Shown here piece after piece: positions 17,237-26,435 of a stretch of 64,000 nt of DNA. The notes under the pieces are model-generated. The model saw only the letters and a program-made list of their open reading frames with translations. It was not told the origin of the DNA and did no database searches. Origin of the DNA: Comamonas sp. lk (GTDB lineage: Bacteria; Pseudomonadota; Gammaproteobacteria; Burkholderiales; Burkholderiaceae_C). The translations under genes were made by a program, and so were the position numbers. The stretch is taken from assembly GCF_900564145.1 (NCBI RefSeq), contig NZ_UOOB01000001.1:2978754-3042753 (forward strand), written 5' to 3'. Each line of letters starts with the position of its first letter. The stretch's first letter is position 1.

Positions 17237-18706
17237 ATGCACGCCACACAAGCGCCAACACCAGAAAAGCCTGAAGTCACCCATCCTTCCCAGCTGCCTG
17301 CCGTGGACAAGGTCTTGCTGACCCCTGCCATGCAGACGCTGCGCGACAGCTACGGCCTGGATGCCTGTACCGAAGCCGTGCGCACGGTGCTGGCCGGTCT
17401 GCGCCGCCAGTTGCTGGGCAGTGATGAAGCCCCGGGTGTGCCGCTGTGGGTGGATATGAACGACATGGTGCAGAGCGTTCAGCAGCGGCTGGAGCAGCGC
17501 TTTGCCCCCAGGCTGCGCCCCGTCTTCAATCTCACGGGCACGGTGCTGCACACCAATCTGGGCCGCGCCCTGCTGCCGCAGGCTGCGGTGGATGCGGTGG
17601 TGGAGGCCATGACTTCGGCCGCCAATCTCGAATACGACCTGGAAGACGGCAGCCGTGGCGACCGCGATGATCTGGTGGAAGCCCTGGTCTGCGAACTGAC
17701 GGGCGCCGAGGCCGCCACCATCGTCAACAACAACGCCGCTGCCGTGCTGCTGGTGCTGTCCACCCTGGCCATGGGCAAGGGAGTGGTGGTCTCGCGCGGC
17801 GAGCTGGTGGAAATCGGCGGTGCTTTTCGCATTCCCGATGTGATGACCCGGGCCGGGGCCCGACTGGTGGAAGTGGGCACCACCAACCGCACCCACGAAA
17901 AAGACTATCTGGGCGCGATTGGCGAGCACACGGCCGCGCTGATGAAGGTGCACTGCAGCAATTACGCCATCACCGGCTTTACCAAGGCCGTCAGCGATGC
18001 CGATGTGGCGCGCATCGCCCATGAGAACGAACTGCCCATGATCGTGGACCTGGGCAGCGGCACGCTGATCGACATGCGCGACTGGGGCCTGCCCTATGAA
18101 GTCACGGTGCGCGAGACGGTGGAATCGGGCGCCGACATCGTGACCTTCAGCGGCGACAAGCTGCTGGGCGGCCCGCAGGCCGGCATCATCGTCGGCAAGA
18201 AGACGCTGATTGCCCAGATCAAGAAAAATCCGCTCAAGCGCGCACTGCGCGTGGGCAAGATCACGCTGGCCGCACTGGAGCCCACGCTGCGCCTGTACCT
18301 CAACCCCGAAACCCTGGCCCGGCAGCTGACCACGTTGCGCCTGTTCACCCGCCAGGCCGGCGAGATGCAGGCCCAGGCCCAAAGCCTGCTGGCACCGCTG
18401 CAAGCTGCCCTGGGCGAGGCCTATGTGGTGGAGGCCGCAGCCATGACCAGCCAGATCGGCAGCGGCGCCTTGCCGGTGGAGAGCCTGCCCAGCCATGGCC
18501 TGAAAATCTACCCGACCAGCGGCAAGCAGGCCGGTCGCCAGCTGACCCAGCTGGAAGCGCGTTTTCGCGCCCTGCCCCGCCCGGTGATAGGCCGCCTGCA
18601 CGATGACGCCCTGTGGCTGGATCTGCGCTGCCTGGAAGACGGTATGCAGGCGCAATTCACTGCACAGCTGAGCCATTTGCTCGTCAAGTCTTGGCTCTTT
18701 ATTTGA
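17237..18706 (+). CDS. selA: L-seryl-tRNA(Sec) selenium transferase SelA
   Basis: A 489-residue PLP enzyme that converts seryl-tRNA(Sec) to selenocysteinyl-tRNA(Sec) using selenophosphate. The PLP-binding Lys is K308 in [12 protein letters not shown], and conserved [16 protein letters not shown] and NNNAAAVLL stretches are visible. ATG 17237 is used, since the frame upstream to the TTG at 17195 lacks conserved residues. The gene is 90 bp upstream of selB, with a half-copy of the dispersed repeat between them. Confidence 0.96.
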   Translation: MHATQAPTPEKPEVTHPSQLPAVDKVLLTPAMQTLRDSYGLDACTEAVRTVLAGLRRQLLGSDEAPGVPLWVDMNDMVQSVQQRLEQRFAPRLRPVFNLTGTVLHTNLGRALLPQAAVDAVVEAMTSAANLEYDLEDGSRGDRDDLVEALVCELTGAEAATIVNNNAAAVLLVLSTLAMGKGVVVSRGELVEIGGAFRIPDVMTRAGARLVEVGTTNRTHEKDYLGAIGEHTAALMKVHCSNYAITGFTKAVSDADVARIAHENELPMIVDLGSGTLIDMRDWGLPYEVTVRETVESGADIVTFSGDKLLGGPQAGIIVGKKTLIAQIKKNPLKRALRVGKITLAALEPTLRLYLNPETLARQLTTLRLFTRQAGEMQAQAQSLLAPLQAALGEAYVVEAAAMTSQIGSGALPVESLPSHGLKIYPTSGKQAGRQLTQLEARFRALPRPVIGRLHDDALWLDLRCLEDGMQAQFTAQLSHLLVKSWLFI

Positions 18707-18735
18707 TAGCTATCAGCGCTTAACCGATAACCGTT
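18698..18735. repeat. Dispersed intergenic repeat, partial copy
   Basis: GATAGCTATCAGCGCTTAAC (18706-18725) matches one arm of the dispersed element (AGCTAT and GCGCTTA modules). It overlaps the selA stop and fills much of the gap before selB. Confidence 0.4.
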
Positions 18736-18796
18736 ACATGCCAATTTGGCCTGATTTTTTGACCGTACAGCCCTTGCGGGCAGGGAAAACATTCGC

Positions 18797-20719
18797 ATGA
18801 TCATCGGCACCGCCGGCCACATCGACCACGGCAAAACCACGCTGGTGCGCGCCCTGACCGGCGTGGAGACCGACCGACTCAAGGAAGAAAAAGCGCGCGG
18901 CATCTCCATCGAGCTGGGCTACGCCTATGCGCCTCTGGCCAATGGCGATGTGCTGGGCATCATCGACGTGCCCGGTCACGAAAAATTCGTGCACACCATG
19001 GCCGCCGGCGCCGTGGGCATTGACCATGCGCTGCTGGTCATCGCCGCCGATGACGGCATCATGCCCCAGACCATTGAGCACCTTGAAATCCTGCAGCTGC
19101 TGGGTGTCACTCAGGGCACGGTGGCGCTGACCAAGGTGGACCGCGTGGCCCGCGAGCGCATTGACGAGGTACGCACGGAGATAGCCGCCATACTCGGCGT
19201 CACCGCGCTGGCCCACGCTCCGGTGTTTGAAACCGCGGCCGCCCTGCCCAATGATCCCGGCGTCTGGGCGCTGCGCCAGCATCTGGATCTGCAGGCCCAA
19301 GCCATGCCGGCACGCGCGCAGCACGGTCTGTTTCGCCTGGCGATCGATAGAGCCTTCACGCTGGCCGGTCAAGGCACGGTGGTCACCGGCACCGTCTTCA
19401 GCGGCAAAGTCGCCGTAGGCGATCAGCTGCTGCATTCGGCCACGGGCCAGACGGTGCGGGTGCGCAGCATCCATGCACAAAACCAGGCCAGCGAATCCGG
19501 CGCGGCCGGCCAGCGCTGCGCCCTGAATCTGGCGGGCATCGCCAAGGAAGACATCACGCGCGGCGACTGGATCCTGGACGGGCAGCTGCAGCAGGCCACC
19601 GAGCGCATCGACATTCATTTGCATCTGCTGGCCGAAGCCCCGGCCATGGCGCAGTGGACGCCGGTCCATGTGCATCTGGGTACCAAGCGCACCACGGGCC
19701 ACGTGGCCTTGCTGCAGGATGCGGCCATCGAGCCCGGCACCGAAGCCCGGGTGCAACTGGTGCTGGATACGCCTGTGTTCACCGTCCCCGGCGACCGCCT
19801 GATCTTGCGCAATGCCCAGGCCAGTCGCACCATCGCCGGCGGCATGGTGCTGGACCCCTGCGCCCCGGCCCGCAAGCGCCGCAGCCCTGAGCGCATGGCC
19901 TATCTGGATGCGCTGGAGCAGCTGATTCTCTCCGGCGACTTTGCCGCGCTGATTGCCCAGGCCCCGCACGGCATACCACGCTCCCAACTGCAGCGTTTGA
20001 GCGGCCATGCACTGGACAAGCAGCAACCGGTGGCGGGCACCATCTCTTTGCCCATGACCAATGGCGATGCCATGGTGCTGACTGAGGGTCGCTGGCAGAT
20101 CTTGCAAGCCCAGCTGCTGCAGGCGCTTGCGCGCTTTCACGCAAAATCGCCGGACGAACCCGGCGTCAACGCCTCCCGCCTGCGCCGCATGGCCTTGCCC
20201 GGCCTGCAGCAGGCCAGCCACGATGCGCTCTACCAGGGCCTGCTCTCGGCCTTGCTGCAAGACAAGCAGCTAGCCAGCAGTGGCGCCTGGCTGCATCTGC
20301 CCGAGCACAGTGTGCGGCTCAGCAGTGCCGAGCAAGCCCTGGCCCAGAAACTGCTGCCAGCGATTGAGGCCGGCCGCTACGACCCGCCCTGGGTGCGCGA
20401 TCTGGCGCGCGATCACAGCACGGGCGAAGAAGTGGTGCGCCAGTTGCTCAAGAAACTCTCGCGCCAGGGCCTGCTGTTTCAGGTGGTCAAAGACCTGTTC
20501 TATGCCAGCGGTCGCATGGACGAGCTCACCGCCACTCTGGCCGAACTGGCGGCCGCTGCGCCCCATGGCGAAATCCAGGCCCGCGCCTTTCGCGACGCCA
20601 CCGACCTGGGACGCAAGCGAGCCATTCAGATTCTGGAATTCTTCGACCGCATAGGCTATACCCGCCGCGTGCGCGACGCCCATATGCTGCGCCCCGATGT
20701 GCAGTGGAAATTCAGCTAA
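18797..20719 (+). CDS. selB: Selenocysteine-specific elongation factor SelB
   Basis: A 640-residue translation factor that brings Sec-tRNA to UGA codons followed by a SECIS hairpin. The GTPase domain shows [10 protein letters not shown] (7-16), [17 protein letters not shown] and TKVD. Beta-barrel domains follow, and the C-terminal third (about 430-640) contains the winged helices that bind the SECIS (for example [27 protein letters not shown]). AGGGA precedes ATG 18797. tRNA-Sec is encoded 156 bp downstream. Confidence 0.97.
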   Translation: MIIGTAGHIDHGKTTLVRALTGVETDRLKEEKARGISIELGYAYAPLANGDVLGIIDVPGHEKFVHTMAAGAVGIDHALLVIAADDGIMPQTIEHLEILQLLGVTQGTVALTKVDRVARERIDEVRTEIAAILGVTALAHAPVFETAAALPNDPGVWALRQHLDLQAQAMPARAQHGLFRLAIDRAFTLAGQGTVVTGTVFSGKVAVGDQLLHSATGQTVRVRSIHAQNQASESGAAGQRCALNLAGIAKEDITRGDWILDGQLQQATERIDIHLHLLAEAPAMAQWTPVHVHLGTKRTTGHVALLQDAAIEPGTEARVQLVLDTPVFTVPGDRLILRNAQASRTIAGGMVLDPCAPARKRRSPERMAYLDALEQLILSGDFAALIAQAPHGIPRSQLQRLSGHALDKQQPVAGTISLPMTNGDAMVLTEGRWQILQAQLLQALARFHAKSPDEPGVNASRLRRMALPGLQQASHDALYQGLLSALLQDKQLASSGAWLHLPEHSVRLSSAEQALAQKLLPAIEAGRYDPPWVRDLARDHSTGEEVVRQLLKKLSRQGLLFQVVKDLFYASGRMDELTATLAELAAAAPHGEIQARAFRDATDLGRKRAIQILEFFDRIGYTRRVRDAHMLRPDVQWKFS

Positions 20720-20875
20720 AAGCCCTGACGCGCAATCACCGCTTGTGCAGCCCACTATCAAACTGATAGAAGACTGCAGCACTGGGCCAAGCGGCGATTG
20801 CACCGTGGCGGCGGCAATGCTGGCTACAATCAGCACCTCTTCTACAAGAGTTGCGCTTGCGGCTCTTGCACACAA

Positions 20876-20971
20876 GGAAGGCAATCGTGCCCGGTGGTGC
20901 GGCCGGGCTTCAAACCCGGTGGGGGGCGTCAGCCGCTCCCGGGTTGGTTCGACTCCAGCTGCTTTCCGCCA
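20876..20971 (+). tRNA. selC: tRNA-Sec (anticodon TCA)
   Basis: A 96-nt tRNA with an extended 8-bp acceptor stem (GGAAGGCA pairing with TGCTTTCC including one G-T), discriminator G20968 and an encoded CCA. The anticodon TCA is at 20910-20912 in the loop CTTCAAA between CCGGG and CCCGG, a long variable arm (GGGGGGCGTCAGCCGCTCCC) follows, and GGTTCGACTCC forms the T arm. All are hallmarks of bacterial tRNA-Sec. It is charged with serine and converted by SelA. The position just after selB supports the call. Confidence 0.96.
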
Positions 20972-20991
20972 GAATTACGGTGATAGCCATC

Positions 20992-21019
20992 CAAAAAAGC
21001 CCCTCACGGGACTTTTTTC
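20992..21019 (+). terminator. Intrinsic terminator after selC
   Basis: AAAAAAGCCC and GGGACTTTTTT form a stem with one bulged A around a short CTCAC loop, ending in six T residues about 20 bp past the tRNA 3' end. Confidence 0.75.
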
Positions 21020-21149
21020 ATTCCTGCGCCCGGTAGGGCAAAGGTTTTGGCTTGCATTCAAAACTGCAAAGTCCAGCATCGGTCACGGCATGAGAGTTCA
21101 TGCAAATCGCGTCTATCCGCCATATTTGCAGGTCAACACCGATGCAAGC

Positions 21150-21752
21150 CTAGGCCGGCTGGTCGGGCGCAGATGGCGCCAACTGCTGACGCAAAGTGGC
21201 CAGGATTTCTTCAGACAGCGCCGGGTTGCCTGCGGCAGTGGCTCGAGCGAGCACCAATGCGCCCACCATGCTGCTGAGGGTCACGATGGTCTGCGTTCGC
21301 TTGGCTGCATCATCACCTTGCAGCACGCCCATGAAACGCTGGATATTGCGCTCCACTCCTTGTGCAAAAACTTCGGACATTTCCGGCCCGGCGCGCGCGG
21401 CATCTGCGGCCAATGCGGCAGCTGGGCAGCCTTCGCCAGGGTGGTCGCGGTGGTCTGCCGAAAGATAGCTGTGCACCATGGCGTGAAATCTGGTTGAAGA
21501 AGCTGCGTCCGCTGCATGCGGCGCCAGTTCGTCCAGCGGCGTGATCGTCCACTCAAATGCGCGCAGGCAGGCCTCGCGTGCAAGCGCATCTTTGGACTCG
21601 AAATGTCGATACAGACCACCATGCGTCAAACCGGCATCGCGGGTGATCTCTGCCACGCCCACACCGTCCAGGCCTTTTTCCCGATAAAGGCGCGCAGCGG
21701 CGTCCACGATTCCTTCGCGATTTTCTGCGGCCTGTGCTTTGCTGACTTTCAT
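21150..21752 (-). CDS. TetR/AcrR family transcriptional regulator
   Basis: A 200-residue repressor-type protein. The N-terminal helix-turn-helix is seen as GIVDAAARLYREKGLDGVGV, then AEITRDAGLTHGGLYRHFESKDAL (about residues 14-56), a strong TetR_N match. The rest is an Ala-rich ligand-binding domain. It is divergent from the ketosynthase gene, with two palindromes between the starts, so it probably represses itself and that gene. The inducer is unknown. Confidence 0.9.
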   Translation of the reverse strand: MKVSKAQAAENREGIVDAAARLYREKGLDGVGVAEITRDAGLTHGGLYRHFESKDALAREACLRAFEWTITPLDELAPHAADAASSTRFHAMVHSYLSADHRDHPGEGCPAAALAADAARAGPEMSEVFAQGVERNIQRFMGVLQGDDAAKRTQTIVTLSSMVGALVLARATAAGNPALSEEILATLRQQLAPSAPDQPA

Positions 21753-21758
21753 GTGTTA

Positions 21759-21799
21759 GATGATAGCCGTCATCAAAACTCATTTATGATTGCAATCAT
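21759..21799. promoter_or_regulatory. Probable TetR operator pair in the divergent promoter
   Basis: ATGATTGCAATCAT (21786-21799) is a perfect 14-bp palindrome. Closer to the regulator, GATGA and TCATC (21759-21763 and 21770-21774) form a second imperfect palindrome with a related half-site, (G)ATGA/TCAT(C). The location 7-47 bp upstream of the TetR start codon fits autoregulatory TetR sites. Confidence 0.6.
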
Positions 21800-21860
21800 C
21801 ATCAATAAAGTTGCATTCAGCTTCTAGCGAAGTCTGGATGTGACAAACGAAAGGTGCAGC

Positions 21861-23132
21861 ATGGGTCGACGCGTAGTCATCACCGGTTTGGGCTTGGTGT
21901 CCCCTCTTGGGTGCAATGTGGAACTGGCCTGGCAGCGCCTGCTAGCCGGCCAGTCCGGGGTGCGCAGCCTCAATGCCGATGTGGGTGAAGGCACAGGTGT
22001 GTCGATCGCCGGACGGGTCCCTGGCCTGGAGGAAGACCCGCAAGCAGGATGGCATGCAGAGGCCGTCATATCGCCAAAAGAGCTGCGCCGCATGGATCGC
22101 TTCATCGCATTTGCCCTGGGTGCCGCAGACCAGGCACTGGCACATGCACAGTGGCTTCATCCAAGCGCCGAAGAGCAAGAGCGTGCGGCTACCATCATCG
22201 GCTCCGGTGTGGGCGGTTTCAGCACCATCACAGAAGCAGTGCGCACCACCGACAGCAAGGGGCCTCAGCGCCTGTCTCCTTTCACGGTTCCGGCCTTTCT
22301 GGCCAATTTGGCTGCCGGGCAGGTATCGATCAAGCATCAGCTCAAAGGCCCCTTGGGTGCTCCGGTCACGGCTTGCGCAGCCAGCATTCAAGCCATCGGC
22401 GATGCGGCGCGTTTGATTCGCAATGATGAAGCGGATATGGCGCTCTGCGGCGGCAGCGAAGCCACGATTGACCGGGTGGCACTGGGCAGCTTTGCGGCAG
22501 CCAAAGCTGTGACGACCCACTTCAACGGCGATCCGGCCAAAGCGTCCCGGCCCTTCGATCTGGCGCGCGACGGTTTTGTCATGGCTGAAGGTGCGGGCCT
22601 GCTGGTGCTTGAATCGCTAGAGCATGCCTTGGCGCGTGGGGCCAGGCCGCTGGCAGAGCTGGTGGGTTATGGCACCTCGGCCGATGCCCACCATGTCACC
22701 TCTGGGCCCGAAGATGGATCCGGCGCCGCACGCTCCATGCGCATCGCCTTGCGCCATGCGAATCTGCAAGCCGGTGATATCCAGCACCTGAATGCTCACG
22801 CAACGTCTACTTTGGTCGGCGATAGAGGTGAGCTGGCAGCCATTCGCCAAGTATTTGGCAGCGGCCATGGCCCCTCCATCACGGCCACCAAATCCGCCGT
22901 GGGCCATATGTTGGGGGCAGCCGGTGGTGCAGCTGCCATCTTCACAGTACTGGCCTTGCGCGACCAGATCGCTCCGCCGGTGCTCAACCTGGAAAGCCCG
23001 GATCCATTGGCAGATGGGCTTGACCTGATCAAAGGAAAAGCGCGATCTCATGCAATAGAGCACGCCATGCTCAATGGATTCGGTTTTGGTGGCGTGAACG
23101 CTTCACTGATTCTGAAGCGATATGCAGACTGA
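21861..23132 (+). CDS. Beta-ketoacyl-[acyl-carrier-protein] synthase, FabF (KAS II) type
   Basis: A 423-residue condensing enzyme. The catalytic triad is visible: Cys in VTACAAS (C172), His in LNAHATST and His in KSAVGHMLGA, with the C-terminal GFGFGGVNASL glycine loop. KAS II enzymes elongate acyl-ACP with malonyl-ACP. No ACP, reductase or dehydratase neighbours are present, so this is probably a second FabF serving a specialised acyl chain rather than the housekeeping copy. ATG 21861 is preferred (AAAGGTG upstream) over GTG 21840. It is divergent from a TetR regulator. Confidence 0.88.
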   Translation: MGRRVVITGLGLVSPLGCNVELAWQRLLAGQSGVRSLNADVGEGTGVSIAGRVPGLEEDPQAGWHAEAVISPKELRRMDRFIAFALGAADQALAHAQWLHPSAEEQERAATIIGSGVGGFSTITEAVRTTDSKGPQRLSPFTVPAFLANLAAGQVSIKHQLKGPLGAPVTACAASIQAIGDAARLIRNDEADMALCGGSEATIDRVALGSFAAAKAVTTHFNGDPAKASRPFDLARDGFVMAEGAGLLVLESLEHALARGARPLAELVGYGTSADAHHVTSGPEDGSGAARSMRIALRHANLQAGDIQHLNAHATSTLVGDRGELAAIRQVFGSGHGPSITATKSAVGHMLGAAGGAAAIFTVLALRDQIAPPVLNLESPDPLADGLDLIKGKARSHAIEHAMLNGFGFGGVNASLILKRYAD

Positions 23133-23438
23133 GCACCGCAGCTCCATGCAACCCATTGCCGGCTACGGCAGTGATGCGACAAACGACTTCCCTGAGCAGA
23201 GAAGTACCGCTTGCCATGGCCCCTCAGTGCCAGAGAAGACACTTGATTGCCTCATTAAGCTCCCTTGTGACTTGCTCATGAGGTAGCGCATGCCGCGCAT
23301 GGGCACGATACCTACGCGATAGGACGTAGGCTAGTGGGAGCTCAGAGCTTCAACGCGACAGCCTCGCGGGCCATACTCTTGTGCTGCATGACCGCCAGGC
23401 AGTGACTGGCGAAGGTTTCCGCTAGGCTACTTAAGCCG
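23133..23438. other. Gene-free stretch between the ketosynthase and the DUF4287 gene
   Basis: About 300 bp between two convergent genes. No credible reading frame was found. A small hairpin (CCTACG 23311-23316 pairing with CGTAGG 23325-23330) is present but lacks a T-run. Nothing else is recognised. Confidence 0.5.
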
Positions 23439-23648
23439 CTACTTCTTTGCGAGGAATGCGGCTACCAAGGCATTTGCATGCCCATGTCCCATTTGATGCT
23501 GAGTTTTCAGGCAGTTGACGAGTTCCATGTGCTTGAGCGGTCCCGCCGCCTGAAGAATGTCCATCCAATACGCTATGGGCTGGGCGTAAGTCTTCTCGAT
23601 GGATGGGAAATAGGAGGCAGGCCCTTTTACCTTGCTGATCTCGACCAT
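23439..23648 (-). CDS. Small DUF4287-type protein
   Basis: A 69-residue protein starting MVEISKVKGPASYFPSIEKT and containing HMELVNCL and GHGHANALVA, the conserved pattern of DUF4287, a small domain of unknown function. AAGGAG lies 7 nt upstream of ATG 23648, which fixes the start inside a slightly longer frame. No signal peptide or membrane helix is seen. It stands alone, separated by 204 bp from the downstream yfiB-like gene on the same strand. The biochemical role is unknown. Confidence 0.8.
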   Translation of the reverse strand: MVEISKVKGPASYFPSIEKTYAQPIAYWMDILQAAGPLKHMELVNCLKTQHQMGHGHANALVAAFLAKK

Positions 23649-23852
23649 GAAGAGCTCCTTCAAAGAGTAAACGTGATGCTCGAATCCACCCAGTGGAAAT
23701 CGACATTCAGGCTAGGCGAAATGTCACGGCCTTGACAAAGGGTGGTCAGCAATGACCCGCGTCCACAGCGCCCTTCAAACAAGAAACCCCCTCGCCAACA
23801 CCTCATTGGACAAAGTTTCAGTGGATGCTGGTGCCCGCCACCAAGCCAACGC

Positions 23853-24362
23853 TTAAAGCAAGGGCACCACAATCGCCACGCGGCGATTTTCTGCGGCGTT
23901 GCCCGTCATCAGCGGCGAAGCACTGCCCAGTCCCTTGACCTCGATGTTCTGCTTGGGCATACCGGCTTCCATCAGTACATCGGCCACAACCTGCGCCCGG
24001 CGCGCCGATAGCTTGAGGTTGTAGGCATCGCTGCCTCTGTCGTCCGTATGGCCTTCCACGCGCAGGCGATCTATGCCTTCTTTCATCAATGCCTGTGCAA
24101 GCTCCGTCACCTTGACGCGGGCCGCGGACCCGACTTCGGAAGAGTCGAATTCAAACAGCAGCTTGCCCGGCATCTGCAGCTCCCAGCCCTGGTCCATCTG
24201 CTCGAAGCCCTGTGCACGCAGCACCTGCTGCTGCTGCACCGTCAGCCCTTTGGGCTGTGGCGGCGTCTGGCATGCGGCCAGCATCAAGGCCAACGCCAGG
24301 CTTGAACCCCAGGCACCAATGCGCTGCCCAAGCCCCATCTTCTGATTCCATTGCATATTCAT
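23853..24362 (-). CDS. yfiB: OmpA-like outer-membrane lipoprotein, YfiB type
   Basis: A 169-residue lipoprotein with signal peptide and lipobox LMLAAC (Cys about 31), then an OmpA-like peptidoglycan-binding domain (about 60-169) with VEGHTDDRGSDAYNLKLSARRA and NRRVAIVV. In the YfiBNR system YfiB sits at the outer membrane and sequesters YfiR, releasing the cyclase. Its ATG overlaps the yfiN stop codon (ATGA), which supports this assignment. It is the last gene of the operon. Confidence 0.85.
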   Translation of the reverse strand: MNMQWNQKMGLGQRIGAWGSSLALALMLAACQTPPQPKGLTVQQQQVLRAQGFEQMDQGWELQMPGKLLFEFDSSEVGSAARVKVTELAQALMKEGIDRLRVEGHTDDRGSDAYNLKLSARRAQVVADVLMEAGMPKQNIEVKGLGSASPLMTGNAAENRRVAIVVPLL

Positions 24363-25591
24363 TCCTCGAGTAAAGAGCGCTCGGCACGACGCGCGAGCTT
24401 GGCTTCGTACATGGCCTGGTCTGCGTAGTCCATCAATGACTCCATGTCCTGGCCGTGTTGCGGAAAGACGGCTATGCCTACGCTGACCGAAGGATTCAGC
24501 AGCACACCGCTGCCGGTGATCACAGGGTCCCGCATCGCTTCCTGGATCTTGTTCGCCACGAACTGGGCATCCGCCACGCCGCCCACCGGGTACAGCAGGA
24601 TGGAGAACTCATCGCCGCCCAAGCGGGCGACCATGTCCGATTCACGCACCAGCGACTGCAACCTGTCCGCCACGGCCTTGAGCAAGGCATCGCCCGCGGC
24701 ATGGCCGTGAACGTCGTTGACATGCTTGAAACGGTCGTTGTCCAAAAACAGCACGGCCAGCTTGTGCCCGGCATCTTGCGCATCGCGCAAAGCCTGCTGC
24801 AGACGCTGCTCGAAATAGACACGGTTCGCCAAGCCCGTCAAACCATCGCGCAAAGCCTGCAGTTCCAGCACCGAGTTCTGCTGCTGCAGTCGCTCGTGGC
24901 GCATCTGCAGCTCGGACAGCAGTGCGTTGAAGTCATCGCCCAGTTCGTGCAGCTCGGCAATACGGGCCGGAGGCACGCGCTGATCCATGGAACGATCGCG
25001 CCGCACCGCGCGTGCCACCCTGGCCAGCTGCTGCAGCGGCTCAGCAATATCGGCCATCATGCGCCGCGACTGCCGCATGCCCACATAGCCGCTGATGCCC
25101 AGGCACAAGGCCAGCACGGCCAGGCCGGCATAGAGAAAGTGCACAAAACCGGCCCCGTCGCTGTAGAGCAACACATGCCCGATGGGCTTGCCGTCCTGGC
25201 TGACTTCCGCCTTCCCGGGCTCTATCCCGATGACGGCAGCCAGCACCTCGCCGACGCCACCCGTAGCGGACTTGCCGGACGACCAGTGCACAAAGACCTG
25301 CCCTTGCGCGTCGAACACCTGGGCTCGCGCCACATCCTCGCCGCGCAGCAGCTGCTCCAGCATCTGGCCGGCCTCATCGCGGTCGTTGAAGACCAGGGAA
25401 GCCTCTACCGTATAGGCCAGGGAGCGAGCCATCAGTTGCAGGTTGTTGAGCAGATAAAAGCGCAGCACCACCACCCCGACCAGCAGCAGCAGCGCGCCGG
25501 CCAAGGCGATGGCCATGCCCGCCATGCGCAGATGGGCGCGGCGTATCACCGCATGCAATGAGGCATTGCCGCCACGCATGGGAAAACTCAT
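24359..25591 (-). CDS. yfiN: Membrane diguanylate cyclase, YfiN/TpbB type
   Basis: A 410-residue inner-membrane enzyme that makes cyclic di-GMP. It has a transmembrane helix at about 22-47, a periplasmic CHASE8-like sensor (about 50-145), a second helix (about 148-170), a HAMP linker and a GGDEF domain from about 240. The catalytic GGDEF is intact (RLGGDEFSILL), and RESD five residues upstream is the RxxD product-inhibition I-site. ATG 25591 is used because it overlaps the yfiR stop (ATGA); the long upstream extension of the frame is non-coding. YfiR is expected to hold it inactive. Confidence 0.92.
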   Translation of the reverse strand: MSFPMRGGNASLHAVIRRAHLRMAGMAIALAGALLLLVGVVVLRFYLLNNLQLMARSLAYTVEASLVFNDRDEAGQMLEQLLRGEDVARAQVFDAQGQVFVHWSSGKSATGGVGEVLAAVIGIEPGKAEVSQDGKPIGHVLLYSDGAGFVHFLYAGLAVLALCLGISGYVGMRQSRRMMADIAEPLQQLARVARAVRRDRSMDQRVPPARIAELHELGDDFNALLSELQMRHERLQQQNSVLELQALRDGLTGLANRVYFEQRLQQALRDAQDAGHKLAVLFLDNDRFKHVNDVHGHAAGDALLKAVADRLQSLVRESDMVARLGGDEFSILLYPVGGVADAQFVANKIQEAMRDPVITGSGVLLNPSVSVGIAVFPQHGQDMESLMDYADQAMYEAKLARRAERSLLEE

Positions 25592-26187
25592 GGCGCCGCT
25601 TTCGACCGGGCCAGCTGCAGCACCTTGGGGCTGATGCGCAGGCCGCTGCGGGCTACCGAGTCCAGATTGACCTCGAAACCCGGTCCTTCGCCCAGGCGCC
25701 GCAGGCAGAACATGGCACCGATGCGGCACAGAGCGCTGCGCTCGCTGACCGTCAGCAGAGAGCGCCCGGCCTCCTGCTTGAGCAGGCTGCGCCACTGCGG
25801 CTCGCTCATCTCACCGGCATAAATGCCGTCGCAATCAGAGGTTTTCAGTTGCTCCAGATCCACACGCCTGACTTCGAGGCGCTGGCCGCCAACCGCCTGG
25901 CCGGAGCTTTGCATCAGTCCGCCCGCATATTCCGTGGTCCCGACCACACACAGGTGCAGCACGGCATTTTCTGCCGGCCAGCGCGTATAGCCCAGAATGC
26001 CGATCACCGTGCGCGTCACCGCCTGTACATGCTCTTGGGCCGCCGTTTCCGAGCGGGCCGCCGTGGCCGACCAGGCCAGACAGGCCACGAGCAGGCAAGC
26101 CCAGCCGCTGTTGCGGCGAAGAGGCTGCGCTCCATGGCATCGACCTGGCTTGCAATATGACAACAACGGTGACAACAAGGACTCCAT
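25588..26187 (-). CDS. yfiR: YfiR-like periplasmic repressor of the diguanylate cyclase
   Basis: An approximately 199-residue exported protein with a hydrophobic signal segment (WACLLVACLAWSATAARS) and a DUF4154/YfiR domain (VIGILGYTRWPAENAVLHLCVVG). Four Cys (in LCVVG, SDCDG, SALCR and MFCLR) match the two disulfides of Pseudomonas YfiR, and the last pair is seven residues apart as there. YfiR binds the periplasmic domain of YfiN. It is the first gene of three coupled genes. ATG 26187 is the more plausible start; ATG 26202 five codons earlier is possible. Confidence 0.85.
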   Translation of the reverse strand: MESLLSPLLSYCKPGRCHGAQPLRRNSGWACLLVACLAWSATAARSETAAQEHVQAVTRTVIGILGYTRWPAENAVLHLCVVGTTEYAGGLMQSSGQAVGGQRLEVRRVDLEQLKTSDCDGIYAGEMSEPQWRSLLKQEAGRSLLTVSERSALCRIGAMFCLRRLGEGPGFEVNLDSVARSGLRISPKVLQLARSKAAP

Positions 26188-26304
26188 GAAAACAGCAGGC
26201 ACAGGACTTGAGAGACAGGACGGCGAAAGCTTGCTATCCGGCTCCGCCTCCGAATCTTGTACATTTTTTCACATCTTTAGCGGTAGAGGTGTAAACCTTG
26301 CTTT

Positions 26305-26354
26305 GGCAGCCCGCAGCGGCCTCGCACTAAAGTACAGGGAATGTGCGGGCTGCC
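26305..26354 (+). promoter_or_regulatory. Long inverted repeat in the selD leader region
   Basis: GGCAGCCCGCA (26305-26315) and TGCGGGCTGCC (26344-26354) are perfect 11-bp inverses separated by 28 nt, 81 bp before the selD start. There is no T-run, so it is more likely an RNA structure or a protein-binding site than a terminator. Confidence 0.45.
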
Positions 26355-26435
26355 GATAATGCAACATATGTCCAACCGGACCGCCCCGCGTCAATCGCAG
26401 GCCAGCTTGCCCCCATTGCCAGTCAGACTCCATCC

